DNA of 49,886 bases from Curtanaerobium respiraculi (GCF_024609215.1 NZ_JANIPD030000005.1:1-49886); one strand, 5' to 3'. Positions 34,225-47,289 are shown, counted from the stretch's first letter. Numbers and translations: made by a program. The notes: generated by a model not told the origin, from the letters alone.

Positions 34225-35586
34225 TTAATTCTGCGACGCGAAGTACAGCTCGACGTTCGCTATCTTCCAGCCGATGCCGTCGCGCGCGAGCGTGACGCGG
34301 TATTGGACCTCGCCGCCCTCGGCCGTGTGCGCGGTGACGTAGGCGATGCTCTGGTTCATCGAACGCTCCACGCCGTTGACCTGCACGTTGCCGTCGGAGA
34401 CCACCGGGTCGAGCATCGTTGCGACGGTGCTCTGATCCAAGTCGCCGCTGAACAGCGAACCCGCCGCGGCATCCTTGTCGCTGAACAGCTGTTGGACGAC
34501 CGCACCCTGCGTGGGGTATCCGTATCCCTGCGTGTAGGCGAACACCGCCGCGGCGGCGGCAAGAAGCAGCACGACGATCAGGGTGACGACGATCTTCAAG
34601 CCCACGTTGCGGCGCTTGCGATCCTGCTTCGCCACGCCCTTGCTATAGCGCTCGATCTCCTCTTCGGTGGCGTTGAAGAAGCGGTCGTCGCCCGAGGAGT
34701 ACCCGTCCTGCACGTTGTAGGAATCGGTGTAGTAGTACGGGTTCTGCGCCGCCGCCTCCATGTCGGTCTGGGTGTAGACGGGCGCCCCGTCGCCGGGGAC
34801 ATCGAGTCCCGACATGTCAGCCTGCGGGGCGGTTTCCGGGGATACCGGCTGCATGACCGCCGTCCCCTGCGCGACCGAGCCCACCGCGCGCTGGTAATCG
34901 ACGCTGGCTGCGTCGTTCAGAAAATACGTCTTGTCCGCCAGCGCATTCTCGAACGCCTGGACCGCTTTCTGCATCTGCCCGGTACTCGTGTAGGCTTGTC
35001 CCAGATTGGCATAGAGCTTGTTGCGCACCTCGGGGGTCATGCCGAACTGCAGGGCGCTCTCGTAGCTGGCGACGGCATCGGCGGGCCGATTGAGCGCCAT
35101 GAAGCAGATGCCCAGATTGAGCAGTGCCTGCGCGGGGTTGGGGTTCGCGTCGTCGAGGGCGGCGGAGCGGAACGCAGCACCGGCCTCGGCGCTCTTCCCC
35201 AGCTTGAGGTACGCCTTGCCCATTCCCGAATACGCCTTGTAGACGCTCGCATACTTGGCGTCCGATGCGGCGATCTCGAAATGCTGCACCGCGTTCTCGT
35301 AATCGTGCAGGGCGGCGTAGGAGTTGCCCAGATTGCAGTTCACCGCTCCGATGCCGTCGTAGGAGGTATCGGCCGTGGCCTGGGTGTACGCGTGGATCGC
35401 CTCATCGTAGTCGTGAAGTTTCATCAGGCAGTTGCCGATTTGGTGGTACAGCAACCCCAGCTCGCCAGCCGCCAGCGAATCTCCCTCGCCGGCGCCCTGC
35501 AGGCATTGGGTGAAGCCCTCCAGCGCGGTTACGTAATCCTTCGCGCCGTAAGCTTCCCTCGCCTGCTGGAATAAAGCGTTGTTCAT
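34225..35586 (-). CDS. tetratricopeptide repeat protein with one transmembrane helix
   Basis: 453 residues from ATG with GGAGAGG 6 bases upstream. About six TPR units in the first ~220 residues (e.g. GLLYHQIGNCLMKLHDYDEA, NLGNSYAALHDYENAVQHF, ANLGQAYTSTGQMQKAVQAF). A polar Tyr/Pro/Asp linker, a basic KQDRKRRN, one membrane helix (~325-348), and a ~100-residue external domain (MLDPVVSDGNVQVNGVE... EVQYRVTLARDGIGWKI) that resembles small NTF2-like or DUF4878-type modules. Likely TPR inside, sensor or scaffold outside. Function unknown. Confidence 0.78.
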   Translation of the reverse strand: MNNALFQQAREAYGAKDYVTALEGFTQCLQGAGEGDSLAAGELGLLYHQIGNCLMKLHDYDEAIHAYTQATADTSYDGIGAVNCNLGNSYAALHDYENAVQHFEIAASDAKYASVYKAYSGMGKAYLKLGKSAEAGAAFRSAALDDANPNPAQALLNLGICFMALNRPADAVASYESALQFGMTPEVRNKLYANLGQAYTSTGQMQKAVQAFENALADKTYFLNDAASVDYQRAVGSVAQGTAVMQPVSPETAPQADMSGLDVPGDGAPVYTQTDMEAAAQNPYYYTDSYNVQDGYSSGDDRFFNATEEEIERYSKGVAKQDRKRRNVGLKIVVTLIVVLLLAAAAAVFAYTQGYGYPTQGAVVQQLFSDKDAAAGSLFSGDLDQSTVATMLDPVVSDGNVQVNGVERSMNQSIAYVTAHTAEGGEVQYRVTLARDGIGWKIANVELYFASQN

Positions 35587-35638
35587 CTGAATCCTCTCCT
35601 GGCCTGCCATTGCGCCGTCCGGCAAGAACGCCTGCGCG

Positions 35639-36172
35639 CTACGCGTTAGCGCCCTCGATCTCGATGTGCTCGATCACGTCGCCCGCACGCAGCTGCCTGA
35701 TGACATCGAAGCCCTCGATGGTCTGGCCGAACACCGTATAGTTCGGGTCCAGGAAGTGCTGGGCGCCCAGGCACAGGTAGAATTGGGAGCCGCCGCTATC
35801 GGGCATCTGGGAGCGGGCCATGGCCAACGCGCCATCCTCATGGCTGTTGTTCGGATTGGTGGAGTACTCGGCCTTGATGCTATAGCCAGGACCGCCCGTG
35901 CCCAAACCGCTGAAGGGATTAGCCGAGGCGGCGGCCACCTGCTCGGAGGTCAGGTCGCGGGTCTTCGGGTCGCCGCCCTGTATGACGAAGTTCTCGACGT
36001 AGCGATGGAACTTCAGATCGTCGTAGAAGCCCTTCTGCGACAGCTCGACGAAGTTGCCCACATGGATGGGGGCATCCTTCCCGGCGAGTTGCACGCGGAT
36101 GGTGCCCTTCGACGTTTCGATGACGGCGATCTCGTTGCCGTTCGGCTGATATGCGGGCGTGTAAAGCGCCAT
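35639..36172 (-). CDS. cyclophilin-type peptidyl-prolyl cis-trans isomerase
   Basis: 177 residues; ATG with GAGGAG 6 bases upstream. FHRYVENFVIQGGDP, LAMARSQMPDSGGSQFYLCL and NYTVFGQTIEGFDVI are the cyclophilin active-site motifs (catalytic Arg in FHR, Gln in FVIQGG; the usual F113-equivalent is present). No signal peptide, so cytoplasmic. Catalyses proline isomerisation. Confidence 0.95.
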   Translation of the reverse strand: MALYTPAYQPNGNEIAVIETSKGTIRVQLAGKDAPIHVGNFVELSQKGFYDDLKFHRYVENFVIQGGDPKTRDLTSEQVAAASANPFSGLGTGGPGYSIKAEYSTNPNNSHEDGALAMARSQMPDSGGSQFYLCLGAQHFLDPNYTVFGQTIEGFDVIRQLRAGDVIEHIEIEGANA

Positions 36173-36238
36173 GGTGAACTCCTCTATTCCGAATGCACTC
36201 GTCCTGTGCCTCGATTTTCCTAACAACGCATTGTACAC

Positions 36239-36306
36239 GAAATCGCCTAGTCCTCCCCATCCCCACTCAATCAGTGAAAACGGGAGGGCGGGGTGCGGGC
36301 GATTTC
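36239..36306. other. long imperfect inverted repeat between the cyclophilin and rsfS genes
   Basis: Outer arms GAAATCGCC (36239-36247) and GGCGATTTC (36298-36306) pair perfectly; the interior has facing pyrimidine (CCTCCCCATCCCC) and purine (GGGAGGGCGGGG) tracts. Likely terminator of the rlmD-rsfS transcript. Confidence 0.45.
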
Positions 36307-36316
36307 CGGACGGTGC

Positions 36317-36745
36317 CTACCCCTGCATCAGCTGGGCGATGCGATCCGAGTACTCCACGTCCGTGATTTCCGCCTCTTTCAGGTCCACGATGGGGGCATC
36401 GTTCCAGAGGGCTTCCAGGCGGTAGTAGTCGCGCGCCTCCGGCTGGAAGACGTGCACGACGAAGTCGCCGTAGTCGAGAAGCGCCCAGGTGCCGGAGTCG
36501 ATGCCCTCGCGATGGAGGGGCTTGCATCCCGCACGCGCGCGGCACTGCTCCTCGACCTCGTCGATGATGGCTTCGACCTGCCGGTTGTTCGCCGCGGTCG
36601 CGATCACGAAATACTCCGACACGGAGGTGATCTCGCCCACCTCCTGGACGATGAGGTCGGCCGCCTTCTTCTCGTCCGCCGCTCGGGCGGCGATCAGCGC
36701 GGCCTCGCGCGCCGTGGCGGTGATGTTTTTATTCGTTGCGGTCAT
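36317..36745 (-). CDS. rsfS: ribosomal silencing factor RsfS
   Basis: 142 residues; ATG with AGGAGG 4 bases upstream. Core motifs VSEYFVIATAANNRQVEAIIDEV, the SGTWALLDYGDFVVHVFQPEARDYYRLEALW block. Binds ribosomal protein L14 and blocks subunit joining. In many bacteria rsfS follows nadD-yqeK; here it is separated from them by rlmD and the tRNA gene. Confidence 0.95.
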   Translation of the reverse strand: MTATNKNITATAREAALIAARAADEKKAADLIVQEVGEITSVSEYFVIATAANNRQVEAIIDEVEEQCRARAGCKPLHREGIDSGTWALLDYGDFVVHVFQPEARDYYRLEALWNDAPIVDLKEAEITDVEYSDRIAQLMQG

Positions 36746-36850
36746 GCAACCTCCTGGATGGAAAGCGGTACGGATAACCGTGGTCTCATTGCGCCAAACG
36801 GTACCGCAAAGAGGCGGCGTAACCGCGGGGTTCATCAAAATTCTCGACGG

Positions 36851-38167
36851 CTACCCCCTGCAAAAGATGCTCACCAGCTCGCAGTGGTACGTTTGGGGGA
36901 ACAGGTCGACAGGAACGACGCGCGCCAGGCGGTAGCCGCATCCGTCCAGGCGGGCTGCATCGCGCGCCCACGTGGAGGGGTTGCAGCTGATGTATGCGAT
37001 GCGGTCGGGCGCCGCTTTGGCGATGTCGGCCGGCACCGATTCCGCCAGCCCCGCGCGCGGAGGATCGACGACGAGCGCATCGAGGTGCCCCATGCCGGCA
37101 AGCTCGCGCGCGCTGTCACCTCCCAGGATGTCGATCCACGCGTGGGCGTCATCGGCGTTGCGGCGCAGGTCGCGCACGCTGCTCGCGGCGCTTTCCACGG
37201 CGATAACCTCGCCGGCTGCATCCGCAAGCGGAAGCGTGAACGTGCCGACGCCGCAATACAGGTCGGCGACGACGCTCTCCTCGCCCATATCCAGCCCCGC
37301 AAGCGCGACATCGACCAGCGTCTCGGCTTGGGCGGTATTGATCTGAAAGAAGCTCGGCGCACTCACTTTGAAATCGAATCCGCCAAGCCGCTCGCACCAG
37401 TGGCCCGCGCCGGAGAGGACCTCGACGCCCTTGATCTTCCGCTGCTTGCCGGGATCGGCCATGACGCGAACGATGCTGGTCGCCTTCAATGCGCTCGAAA
37501 GCGTCTTCGCCGCCGCGGCGCGCGGGAACCCGCCCGCAGGCGTCCAGAGCGCGATCTCCGTCGATTTCGTGCGAACGCTATGCCGCACGCCGATGCGGTA
37601 GATGCCCAGATCGCGGTCGCCCTCGAGGTAGCGGAGCGCTCCCCGCAGGGCCTTCGGGGCCTTTTGGATTGCCGTGTGCGCCAAGGGGCAGGCGCCGATG
37701 GGGAGGATGTCGTGGGAGCCTTCGCGCATCATGCCCACGTCCAGACCGCCCCGTACGTCGCGCATGGTGGAAAGCTCGAGTTTGTTGCGATAGCCCATCT
37801 GACGCTTGCTGGGACGGCACGGCTCGACGATGGCCTCGGCGAATCCCACGTCGAAATGCCCGATGCGGGAGAGCGCGGAAACGACGTTGCCGCGCTTCGC
37901 CTCCAGCTGGGCATCGTAGGCGACGTGCTGCCACGGGCACCCTCCGCAGGAGCCGGCGTACGGGCAGGTCGCGCGCACGCGCGAGGGGCCTTCCTGCATC
38001 AGCTCGACGATATGCCCGGTGGAGAACGACTTCTTCTCGTCCTCCAGCCGGACGCGGACGACATCGCCCGGTGCGGCGCCCTTCACGAACACCGCTTTGC
38101 CCTCGGGGGTGCGCCCGATGCCGGCCGGTCCGTACGTCAGCGCATCTATGGCGATGGTTGCTTTCAT
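36851..38167 (-). CDS. RlmD/TrmA-family 23S rRNA or tRNA (uracil-5-)-methyltransferase
   Basis: 438 residues. N-terminal TRAM domain (~1-60, GPAGIGRTPEGKAVFVKGAAPGD), a 4Fe-4S motif CPYAGSCGGCPW (Cys ~68, 74, 77, fourth near 160), and a C-terminal Rossmann methyltransferase: DLYCGVGTFTLPL, DPPRAG and the catalytic SCNPSTWARD. Whether it methylates rRNA or tRNA (RlmD, RlmCD, TrmA) cannot be decided from sequence alone. Confidence 0.9.
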   Translation of the reverse strand: MKATIAIDALTYGPAGIGRTPEGKAVFVKGAAPGDVVRVRLEDEKKSFSTGHIVELMQEGPSRVRATCPYAGSCGGCPWQHVAYDAQLEAKRGNVVSALSRIGHFDVGFAEAIVEPCRPSKRQMGYRNKLELSTMRDVRGGLDVGMMREGSHDILPIGACPLAHTAIQKAPKALRGALRYLEGDRDLGIYRIGVRHSVRTKSTEIALWTPAGGFPRAAAAKTLSSALKATSIVRVMADPGKQRKIKGVEVLSGAGHWCERLGGFDFKVSAPSFFQINTAQAETLVDVALAGLDMGEESVVADLYCGVGTFTLPLADAAGEVIAVESAASSVRDLRRNADDAHAWIDILGGDSARELAGMGHLDALVVDPPRAGLAESVPADIAKAAPDRIAYISCNPSTWARDAARLDGCGYRLARVVPVDLFPQTYHCELVSIFCRG

Positions 38168-38255
38168 TCACTTCCTCGTCTCGTCGCTCGTCTCGAGCTG
38201 CTTTTTACTGTTGTGCGATTTTACCGAGCGGCCTGTCGCCCAGGATGAAATAGCG

Positions 38256-38261
38256 TATAAT
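38256..38261 (+). promoter_or_regulatory. -10 element of the tRNA-Arg gene
   Basis: TATAAT 17 bases before the tRNA 5' end. No clear -35. Confidence 0.6.
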
Positions 38262-38277
38262 CAGCACCGCTTCATCC

Positions 38278-38353
38278 GCCCTCGTAGCTCAGGGGATAGA
38301 GCGTCTGCCTCCGGAGCAGAAAGTCGCAGGTTCGAATCCTGTCGAGGGCACCA
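38278..38353 (+). tRNA. tRNA-Arg (anticodon CCG)
   Basis: Full cloverleaf: acceptor GCCCTCG/CGAGGGC, D-arm with AGGGGATAGAGC, anticodon stem TCTGC/GCAGA with loop CTCCGGA (anticodon CCG, reads CGG), T-arm GCAGG/CCTGT with TTCGAAT loop, and an encoded CCA end. The 3' half is reused in the element downstream. Confidence 0.96.
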
Positions 38354-38377
38354 TCTTTCTTCAACGTTAATCTGATA

Positions 38378-38494
38378 CCTCGACAGGATTCGAACCTGAG
38401 AAGGATGAACAAGCCCTCTGGCTTGTTCATGCCGGAGCGGAGCGCAAGCGGGGCGCTTCCGCGTCGGCGGAAGCGCGGGATCCTGTCGAGGGCA
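38378..38494 (+). repeat. structured element built from inverted and direct copies of the tRNA-Arg 3' end
   Basis: 38378-38398 is an exact 21-base reverse complement of tRNA positions 38327-38347. 38480-38494 repeats 15 tRNA bases (38336-38350) directly. The two therefore pair with each other (ATCCTGTCGAGG with its complement, 12 bp) and enclose two perfect hairpins: ATGAACAAGCC/GGCTTGTTCAT with a CTCT loop (38405-38430) and GCGCTTCCGC/GCGGAAGCGC with a GTCG loop (38453-38476). A TTTCTTTTA run follows. The fold resembles a three-way junction. It may be a terminator, a mobile-element remnant at a tRNA target, or a small RNA; the sequence does not decide. Confidence 0.75.
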
Positions 38495-38547
38495 GGCTTT
38501 CTTTTACGTCAACCCGATGCCTCGCCTTCCCCCTTTCCGGCATCCCC

Positions 38548-39180
38548 CTACCTGAAGTGCCTCACGAACCCGTACTTCGGCATGAGCGCATTCCAAATCT
38601 CGAGCGTATCGGGAGCGAGCTGGCGGTCGTTGGCGACCAGGAATTGGAGCGTGTACTTGAACGCCTCGAAATACAGTCGATCGAGCGGCACCTTCCCCAC
38701 CAGTTCCCTCAGGCGCCGAATCCCCCGTTCGTCGCCGAACGTCCGGTTGGGTTCGATGATGTCCGCGATGTATATGATGCAATCGAGCGGGGCCATATCG
38801 GCGGCGCCGCTCGTATGGCGTGCGATGGCCTGGAACACCTCGGAGCCGAATTCCGGATATTCCGCCTCGAGCGCCTTCGCCGCGGTCGGCCCGTGCAAGA
38901 GCCAGGGCATGTCCTCGATCACCTTGGGCCGCGCCTCAACCCCGAGCGCGCGCGCCCGCTCCCGTACCTCGTCAGCGGAAAGCCCCTTGTCCCAGTCGTG
39001 GAGTATGCCCGCCATGCGCGCGACATTCGGGTCGTATCCGTATACGGCGGCGAGCCGTTTGGCGGTCTTCGCGACGCCCTTCGAATGGGCATACCGCTTC
39101 GATCCGACGCGGTCTTCCAGCAGCTTCTTCATGCGGTCGTAGTTCGCCTTGCCGAACACGCTCGGCTCTCTTTCGCCCAT
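38548..39180 (-). CDS. yqeK: YqeK-type HD domain bis(5'-nucleosyl)-tetraphosphatase
   Basis: 210 residues. HD-domain motifs in order: KRYAHSKGVAKTA, GILHDWDKG, MPWLLHGPTAAK, ARHTSGAADMAPLDCIIYIADIIEPNR. This is the YqeK family, metal-dependent symmetrical Ap4A hydrolases. It follows nadD, as in many Gram-positives; the ATG has GGAAGGAAGG upstream. Confidence 0.92.
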   Translation of the reverse strand: MGEREPSVFGKANYDRMKKLLEDRVGSKRYAHSKGVAKTAKRLAAVYGYDPNVARMAGILHDWDKGLSADEVRERARALGVEARPKVIEDMPWLLHGPTAAKALEAEYPEFGSEVFQAIARHTSGAADMAPLDCIIYIADIIEPNRTFGDERGIRRLRELVGKVPLDRLYFEAFKYTLQFLVANDRQLAPDTLEIWNALMPKYGFVRHFR

Positions 39181-39201
39181 AGGGCCTTCCTTCCGCGCGG
39201 C

Positions 39202-39891
39202 CTATGCCGGGGCGTCGCTCGAAGCGCCCCGGTACAGCCGCTTCTCCTTTATGTACGCCCACACGCTCGACGGGGTCAGATAGCGTATCGATTTCCCCTC
39301 CGCCACCCACTCGCGCAGCATGCTGGACGAGATCGACAGCGCCGTCATCTCGAGGTAGGTGATGTCGAACCCGGTCGAGATGGCGAAGAACTCCTTGATC
39401 TCGTTCGAAAACTCGTAGCCGGGGCGGGTGACCGCGATGAGATGGGCGAGGCGGGCGATCTCTTCGGGATCGCGCCATTTGAGAATGGAGAACATCGCGT
39501 CGGCGCCCGTGATGAAATACAACTCCACATTGCCGGGATAGTGCTCTCGGAAGGCGCGGAGCGTGTCGATGGTGTAGGTGACGCCCTCGCGATCCGTCTC
39601 GAGGGAGCTCACGTCGAACGCAGCGTTCCCCAGGCATGCCAAACGGCACATGCGCAGGCGGTCGATCGCCGGGGTGACCTCCTGGCCCTGCTTGAATGCG
39701 GGGTTTCCCGTGGGCACGAACACCACGACATCGAGCCCGAAGGCGACGCGGGCCTGCTCGGCGCAGGCGAGATGCCCGATATGGATCGGATCGAAGGTCC
39801 CGCCCATGATGCCCAGGCGATACCGCTTCCCCTCGGATGCGCCCCCGGACAGGCGCCCGAGCCGATCGAATCTTTCGCTTATCACCGCCAT
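39202..39891 (-). CDS. nadD: nicotinate-nucleotide adenylyltransferase
   Basis: 229 residues from ATG 39891 with AAGGA upstream; the frame is open further left without a better site. Nucleotidyltransferase motifs: LGIMGGTFDPIHIGH (~30-44), VPTGNPAFKQ, YFITGADAMFSILKWRDPEEI, and the SISSSMLREWV motif. Makes NaAD in NAD synthesis. Between proA and yqeK. Confidence 0.94.
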   Translation of the reverse strand: MAVISERFDRLGRLSGGASEGKRYRLGIMGGTFDPIHIGHLACAEQARVAFGLDVVVFVPTGNPAFKQGQEVTPAIDRLRMCRLACLGNAAFDVSSLETDREGVTYTIDTLRAFREHYPGNVELYFITGADAMFSILKWRDPEEIARLAHLIAVTRPGYEFSNEIKEFFAISTGFDITYLEMTALSISSSMLREWVAEGKSIRYLTPSSVWAYIKEKRLYRGASSDAPA

Positions 39892-39932
39892 GGCGGATCC
39901 TTCCCTCTGCAGACCCGGCGAAATCTCGGGCG

Positions 39933-41198
39933 CTACGGCCTGACTTGGCCGGTTCCGCGGAGCAAGTACTTCCACGTGGTAAGCGCCTCGAGGGCGAACG
40001 GACCCCGTGCGTGCAGCTTCTGGGTCGAGATGCCGATCTCGGCCCCCAAGCCGAACTCGCCGCCATCGGTGAATCGCGTGCTTGCGTTCCAATACACGGA
40101 GGAGGCATCCACCCGGGCAAGGAACTCCTCCGCCGCGGCGGCGTTCTCGGCGATGATCGCCTCCGAATGGCGTGTGCCGTGCGCGCCGATATGGCGGATG
40201 GCGTCATCCAAGCCCCCGACGCACTTGATGGCGATCTCCAACGCCAGATATTCGGTGTCCCAATCCGCGTCGATGGCGGGAACGCACGCAAGGCCCATGT
40301 CCCGGGCGATTTGGGCAGCGCGGGCATCCGCATGCAGGACGACCCCCTGCGATGCGAGCGCGGGGAGGATCTCGCGCAGGGCCTCCTCGGCGATCGCATC
40401 GTCCACCAGCAGCGTCTCGATGGCGTTGCACACGCCGGGGCGCTGGCACTTGGCGTTGACGGCGATTTCGCGGGCCATGGAAACGTTCGCGGACGCGTGC
40501 ACGTACAGGTGGCAGTTGCCCACCCCCGTTTCGATCACGGGTACCGTAGCATGCTCGATGCAATGCCTGATCAGCCCCGCTCCCCCGCGGGGGATGAGCA
40601 CGTCGATGATCCCCCGCATATGCAGCAGCTCATCGGTCGCGGCACGGTCGGCGGTCTCGATCGCGACGATGCAATCCCGCGGCATCCCCGCGGACACCGC
40701 GGCGTCGTGCAGTACGGCCGCGAGGCATATGTTCGAGCGGAGCGCCATGCTGCCGCCGCGTAGAACGACCGCATTGCCGGATTTCACGCAGATGCCCGCG
40801 GCGTCGGCTGTCACGTTCGGGCGCGCCTCGTACACCATGGCGACCACGCCCAGAGGCACGCTCACGCGCTGCAGGCGGACTCCCGAGTCGAGCGTGCGCT
40901 CCCGCTGCACCTCGCCCAGCGGATCGGGCAGGGCGGCCAGCGATTCGAGTCCCCGCGCCATGCCCTCGATTCTGCCCTCGTCCAAGGCGAGGCGGTCGAG
41001 CAGGGGCTCGGGTGTCCCCTTCGCGCGCGCGGCATCCATATCGACCGCGTTCGCGGCGACGATGTCGGCGGCGCGGTCGCGCAGGGCGGCCGCTATCGCC
41101 CCCAATGCCGCGTTGCGGACCTCCAGGCCCGCCATACCGCACGCCGCGCTTGCCGCGCGGGCCGCGCGGGCCGATTGCCAAACCGTACGTTCGCTCAT
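39933..41198 (-). CDS. proA: gamma-glutamyl phosphate reductase
   Basis: 421 residues. Aldehyde-dehydrogenase fold: VPLGVVAMVYEARPNVTADAAG, NAVVLRGGSMAL, catalytic Cys in KCQRPGVCNAIETLL, and TRFTDGGEFGLGAEIGISTQK near the end. Second step of proline synthesis. Its start overlaps the proB stop by ATGA. Confidence 0.96.
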   Translation of the reverse strand: MSERTVWQSARAARAASAACGMAGLEVRNAALGAIAAALRDRAADIVAANAVDMDAARAKGTPEPLLDRLALDEGRIEGMARGLESLAALPDPLGEVQRERTLDSGVRLQRVSVPLGVVAMVYEARPNVTADAAGICVKSGNAVVLRGGSMALRSNICLAAVLHDAAVSAGMPRDCIVAIETADRAATDELLHMRGIIDVLIPRGGAGLIRHCIEHATVPVIETGVGNCHLYVHASANVSMAREIAVNAKCQRPGVCNAIETLLVDDAIAEEALREILPALASQGVVLHADARAAQIARDMGLACVPAIDADWDTEYLALEIAIKCVGGLDDAIRHIGAHGTRHSEAIIAENAAAAEEFLARVDASSVYWNASTRFTDGGEFGLGAEIGISTQKLHARGPFALEALTTWKYLLRGTGQVRP

Positions 41199-42321
41199 TC
41201 GAACACCACCAATTCATCCCGATGCACCAACGGATGCACCGCCATGGGGGCGAGCAGCCGATTGGCAGCCATCTCCTTCGTCGAGTACCCGCGCGCGAGC
41301 TCGACCTCGTCATGCGAGGCGTTCACCTTGCCGCGCGCGAAGATGTGCCCCTGCTGGTTCTTGATATTGACGATATCGCCCGCCTCGAAGGGACCTGCCG
41401 CCTTCACCACGCCGACGCACAACAGCGATTTGCCGCCGGATACGAGCGCGTCCCTCGCACCGTCATCGACGATTAGGGAGCCGCGGGGCGTATCGCCCAG
41501 CGCAATCCACAGCTTGTAGTTCGTGATCTCATGCGGCTTCGCCGCCGCCTCGAACCGCGTGCCCGCCTGCCCGCCGGCCACGATGCGCACCAGGACACCC
41601 GGATCGGAGCCGTTGCACACGACCATGGGGATGCCGGCGACCATGAGTACGCGGGCGGCCTTGATCTTGGTCGCCATGCCGCCCGTGCCCATCTTGGACG
41701 ACGACCCCTGCGCAGCGTGCATGACCTCTTCGGTCACGCGATGCACCACCGGCAGCCGCACCGCATCGTCGTGGGTCGAGGGATCGGCGGTGAACAGACC
41801 GTCCACATCGGAGAAGTTGACGCATAGATCGGCCTTGACCAAGCAGGCGACCACGGCGGACAGCGTGTCGTTGTCGCCGAACCTGATCTCCTCGACGCTC
41901 GTCGTATCGTTCTCGTTGACAATGGGGACCACGCCGTAATCGACCAGGCGGAGCAGGGCATCGCGCGCATGCAGATAGGCGCTGCGCCGCGACGTGTCAT
42001 GCCGCGTGAGCAGCACGAGGGAGGACAGCATCCCCGCCTCGCCGAACACCTCGCTGTACGCGCGCGCGAGCGTCCCCTGACCCACCGATGCCGCCGCCTG
42101 CAGCCCGGGGATGTCATGGGGCTTCTCATGCAGGCCCATGAGCGGATAACCGCAGGCGATGGCCCCAGATGAGACCACGATGGGGCTCCAGCCCAGATCC
42201 CGCACGGACGAGAGCTGCCGGGCGAGCGCGGACAGGTACCCGCGCTTCACCGCGCCGGATCCGTCCACCACCGTGGAAGAGCCGATCTTCACGACGACGA
42301 TCCTGTGGCCTGCAGATTCCA

Positions 42322-42322
<1 letters not shown>
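41195..42322 (-). CDS. proB: glutamate 5-kinase
   Basis: 375 residues. Amino-acid kinase domain: VVVKIGSSTVVDGSG, IVNENDTTSVEEIRFGDNDTLSA, SKMGTGGMATKIKAA; then a C-terminal PUA domain (~285-365, SLIVDDGARDALVSGGKSLL). First, usually proline-inhibited step. Start overlaps the obg stop by one base. Confidence 0.96.
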
Positions 42323-43785
<1,463 letters not shown>

Positions 43786-43813
43786 TCACTGCTTTGGGCG
43801 CCGCGATTCGGAA

Positions 43814-43827
43814 CCTCGGGCCCGAGG
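43814..43827. other. 14-bp perfect palindrome in the obg leader
   Basis: CCTCGGGCCCGAGG, about 100 bases upstream of obg. Could be an operator or a hairpin; nothing else supports either. Confidence 0.3.
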
Positions 43828-43888
43828 GCCGACGCTTGCATCGCGACGGCCCGCTGCAGCGAATCCAAGCCTGCACTATTCTAATCGA

Positions 43889-43916
43889 AGGGGCTCCCCA
43901 TCCGAAGGAAGCCCCT
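43889..43916 (-). terminator. terminator after rpmA
   Basis: Minus strand AGGGGCT(T)CC pairs with GGGGAGCCCCT around a TTCGGAT loop, 27 bases past the rpmA stop; weak T-tract. Confidence 0.65.
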
Positions 43917-43943
43917 GCATTTCAAGTATATGAGCGCTTGCCA

Positions 43944-44195
43944 TTAGGCGAGCGGGCGCACGTGCACCTTGCGTTTCACGCCGCGGGTGTAATCGACCGT
44001 GCCGTCGATGAGGGCGAACAGGGTGTCGTCCTTGCCGCGGCCGACGTTATCACCGGGGTGGAAGTGGGTGCCGCGCTGACGGACCAGGATGTTTCCCGCC
44101 TTGACCGTTTCGCCGGCGAACTTCTTGCAACCCAGGCGCTGTGCGTGGGAGTCGCGCCCGTTTCGGCTGCTGCCGAGGCCTTTCTTGTGTGCCAT
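43944..44195 (-). CDS. rpmA: 50S ribosomal protein L27
   Basis: 83 residues. [20 protein letters not shown] start (no processed N-terminal extension), [21 protein letters not shown] in the middle. Binds near the peptidyl-transferase centre. 21 bases after rplU. Confidence 0.98.
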   Translation of the reverse strand: MAHKKGLGSSRNGRDSHAQRLGCKKFAGETVKAGNILVRQRGTHFHPGDNVGRGKDDTLFALIDGTVDYTRGVKRKVHVRPLA

Positions 44196-44216
44196 AAGAC
44201 TTAACGCCTCCTAGAC

Positions 44217-44522
44217 TTAAGCGATGGATTCGATCTTGACGCGGGTCAGGCTCTGCCGATGGCCGCGCAGCTTCTTGTAGTTCTTGCGCTTCTTGAACTT
44301 GAAGACGAGCTGCTTCTTGCCGCGGAACTGCTCCACGACCGTGGCGACGACCTTGACCTGGGCGGCTTTTTCGGGATCCGCCTCGACCTGGCCGTCCGCC
44401 ACCGTGCAGATGACGGGCAGTTCAACCTTGTCGCCGGCAGCTGCGTCGAGTTTTTCGACCTCGAGCACATCGCCAACGGCAACCTTATACTGCTTGCCAC
44501 CGGTTTTCACGATTGCGTACAT
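44217..44522 (-). CDS. rplU: 50S ribosomal protein L21
   Basis: 101 residues from ATG with AAGGAG 8 bases upstream. MYAIVKTGGKQYKV start and the KKRKNYKKLRGHRQ signature. Operon with rpmA. Confidence 0.98.
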   Translation of the reverse strand: MYAIVKTGGKQYKVAVGDVLEVEKLDAAAGDKVELPVICTVADGQVEADPEKAAQVKVVATVVEQFRGKKQLVFKFKKRKNYKKLRGHRQSLTRVKIESIA

Positions 44523-44640
44523 GCGTGTTTCTCCTTGATGTGTACGAACTTTCACGTTCACCCGGGCCCTTGGCGCACCTGGTGGTGGGAAACAAGTACC
44601 ACTTTGTAGCGTTTCTGCACCCGAGCTTTGCAATGGTACC
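44523..44640 (-). promoter_or_regulatory. 5' leader of rplU-rpmA, possible L21 leader
   Basis: The 118-base leader holds small hairpins (minus strand TGAAC/GTTCG around GTGAAA; CACC/GGTG around ACCA) and a TTGCAA about 115 bases upstream of rplU that could be a -35. Ribosomal L21 leaders are known autoregulatory RNAs in Firmicutes; a match here would need a covariance search. Confidence 0.35.

Positions 44641-47289
<2,649 letters not shown>

Noticed and set aside
38378-38494. CRISPR or attC-like array downstream of the tRNA
   Set aside because: There are only single copies of each hairpin and no regular repeat-spacer spacing or nearby cas/integrase gene.
38557-41364. 935-residue plus-strand open frame opposite yqeK, nadD and proA
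   Set aside because: Same reason: shadow of GC-biased codons; no domain and no start signal.
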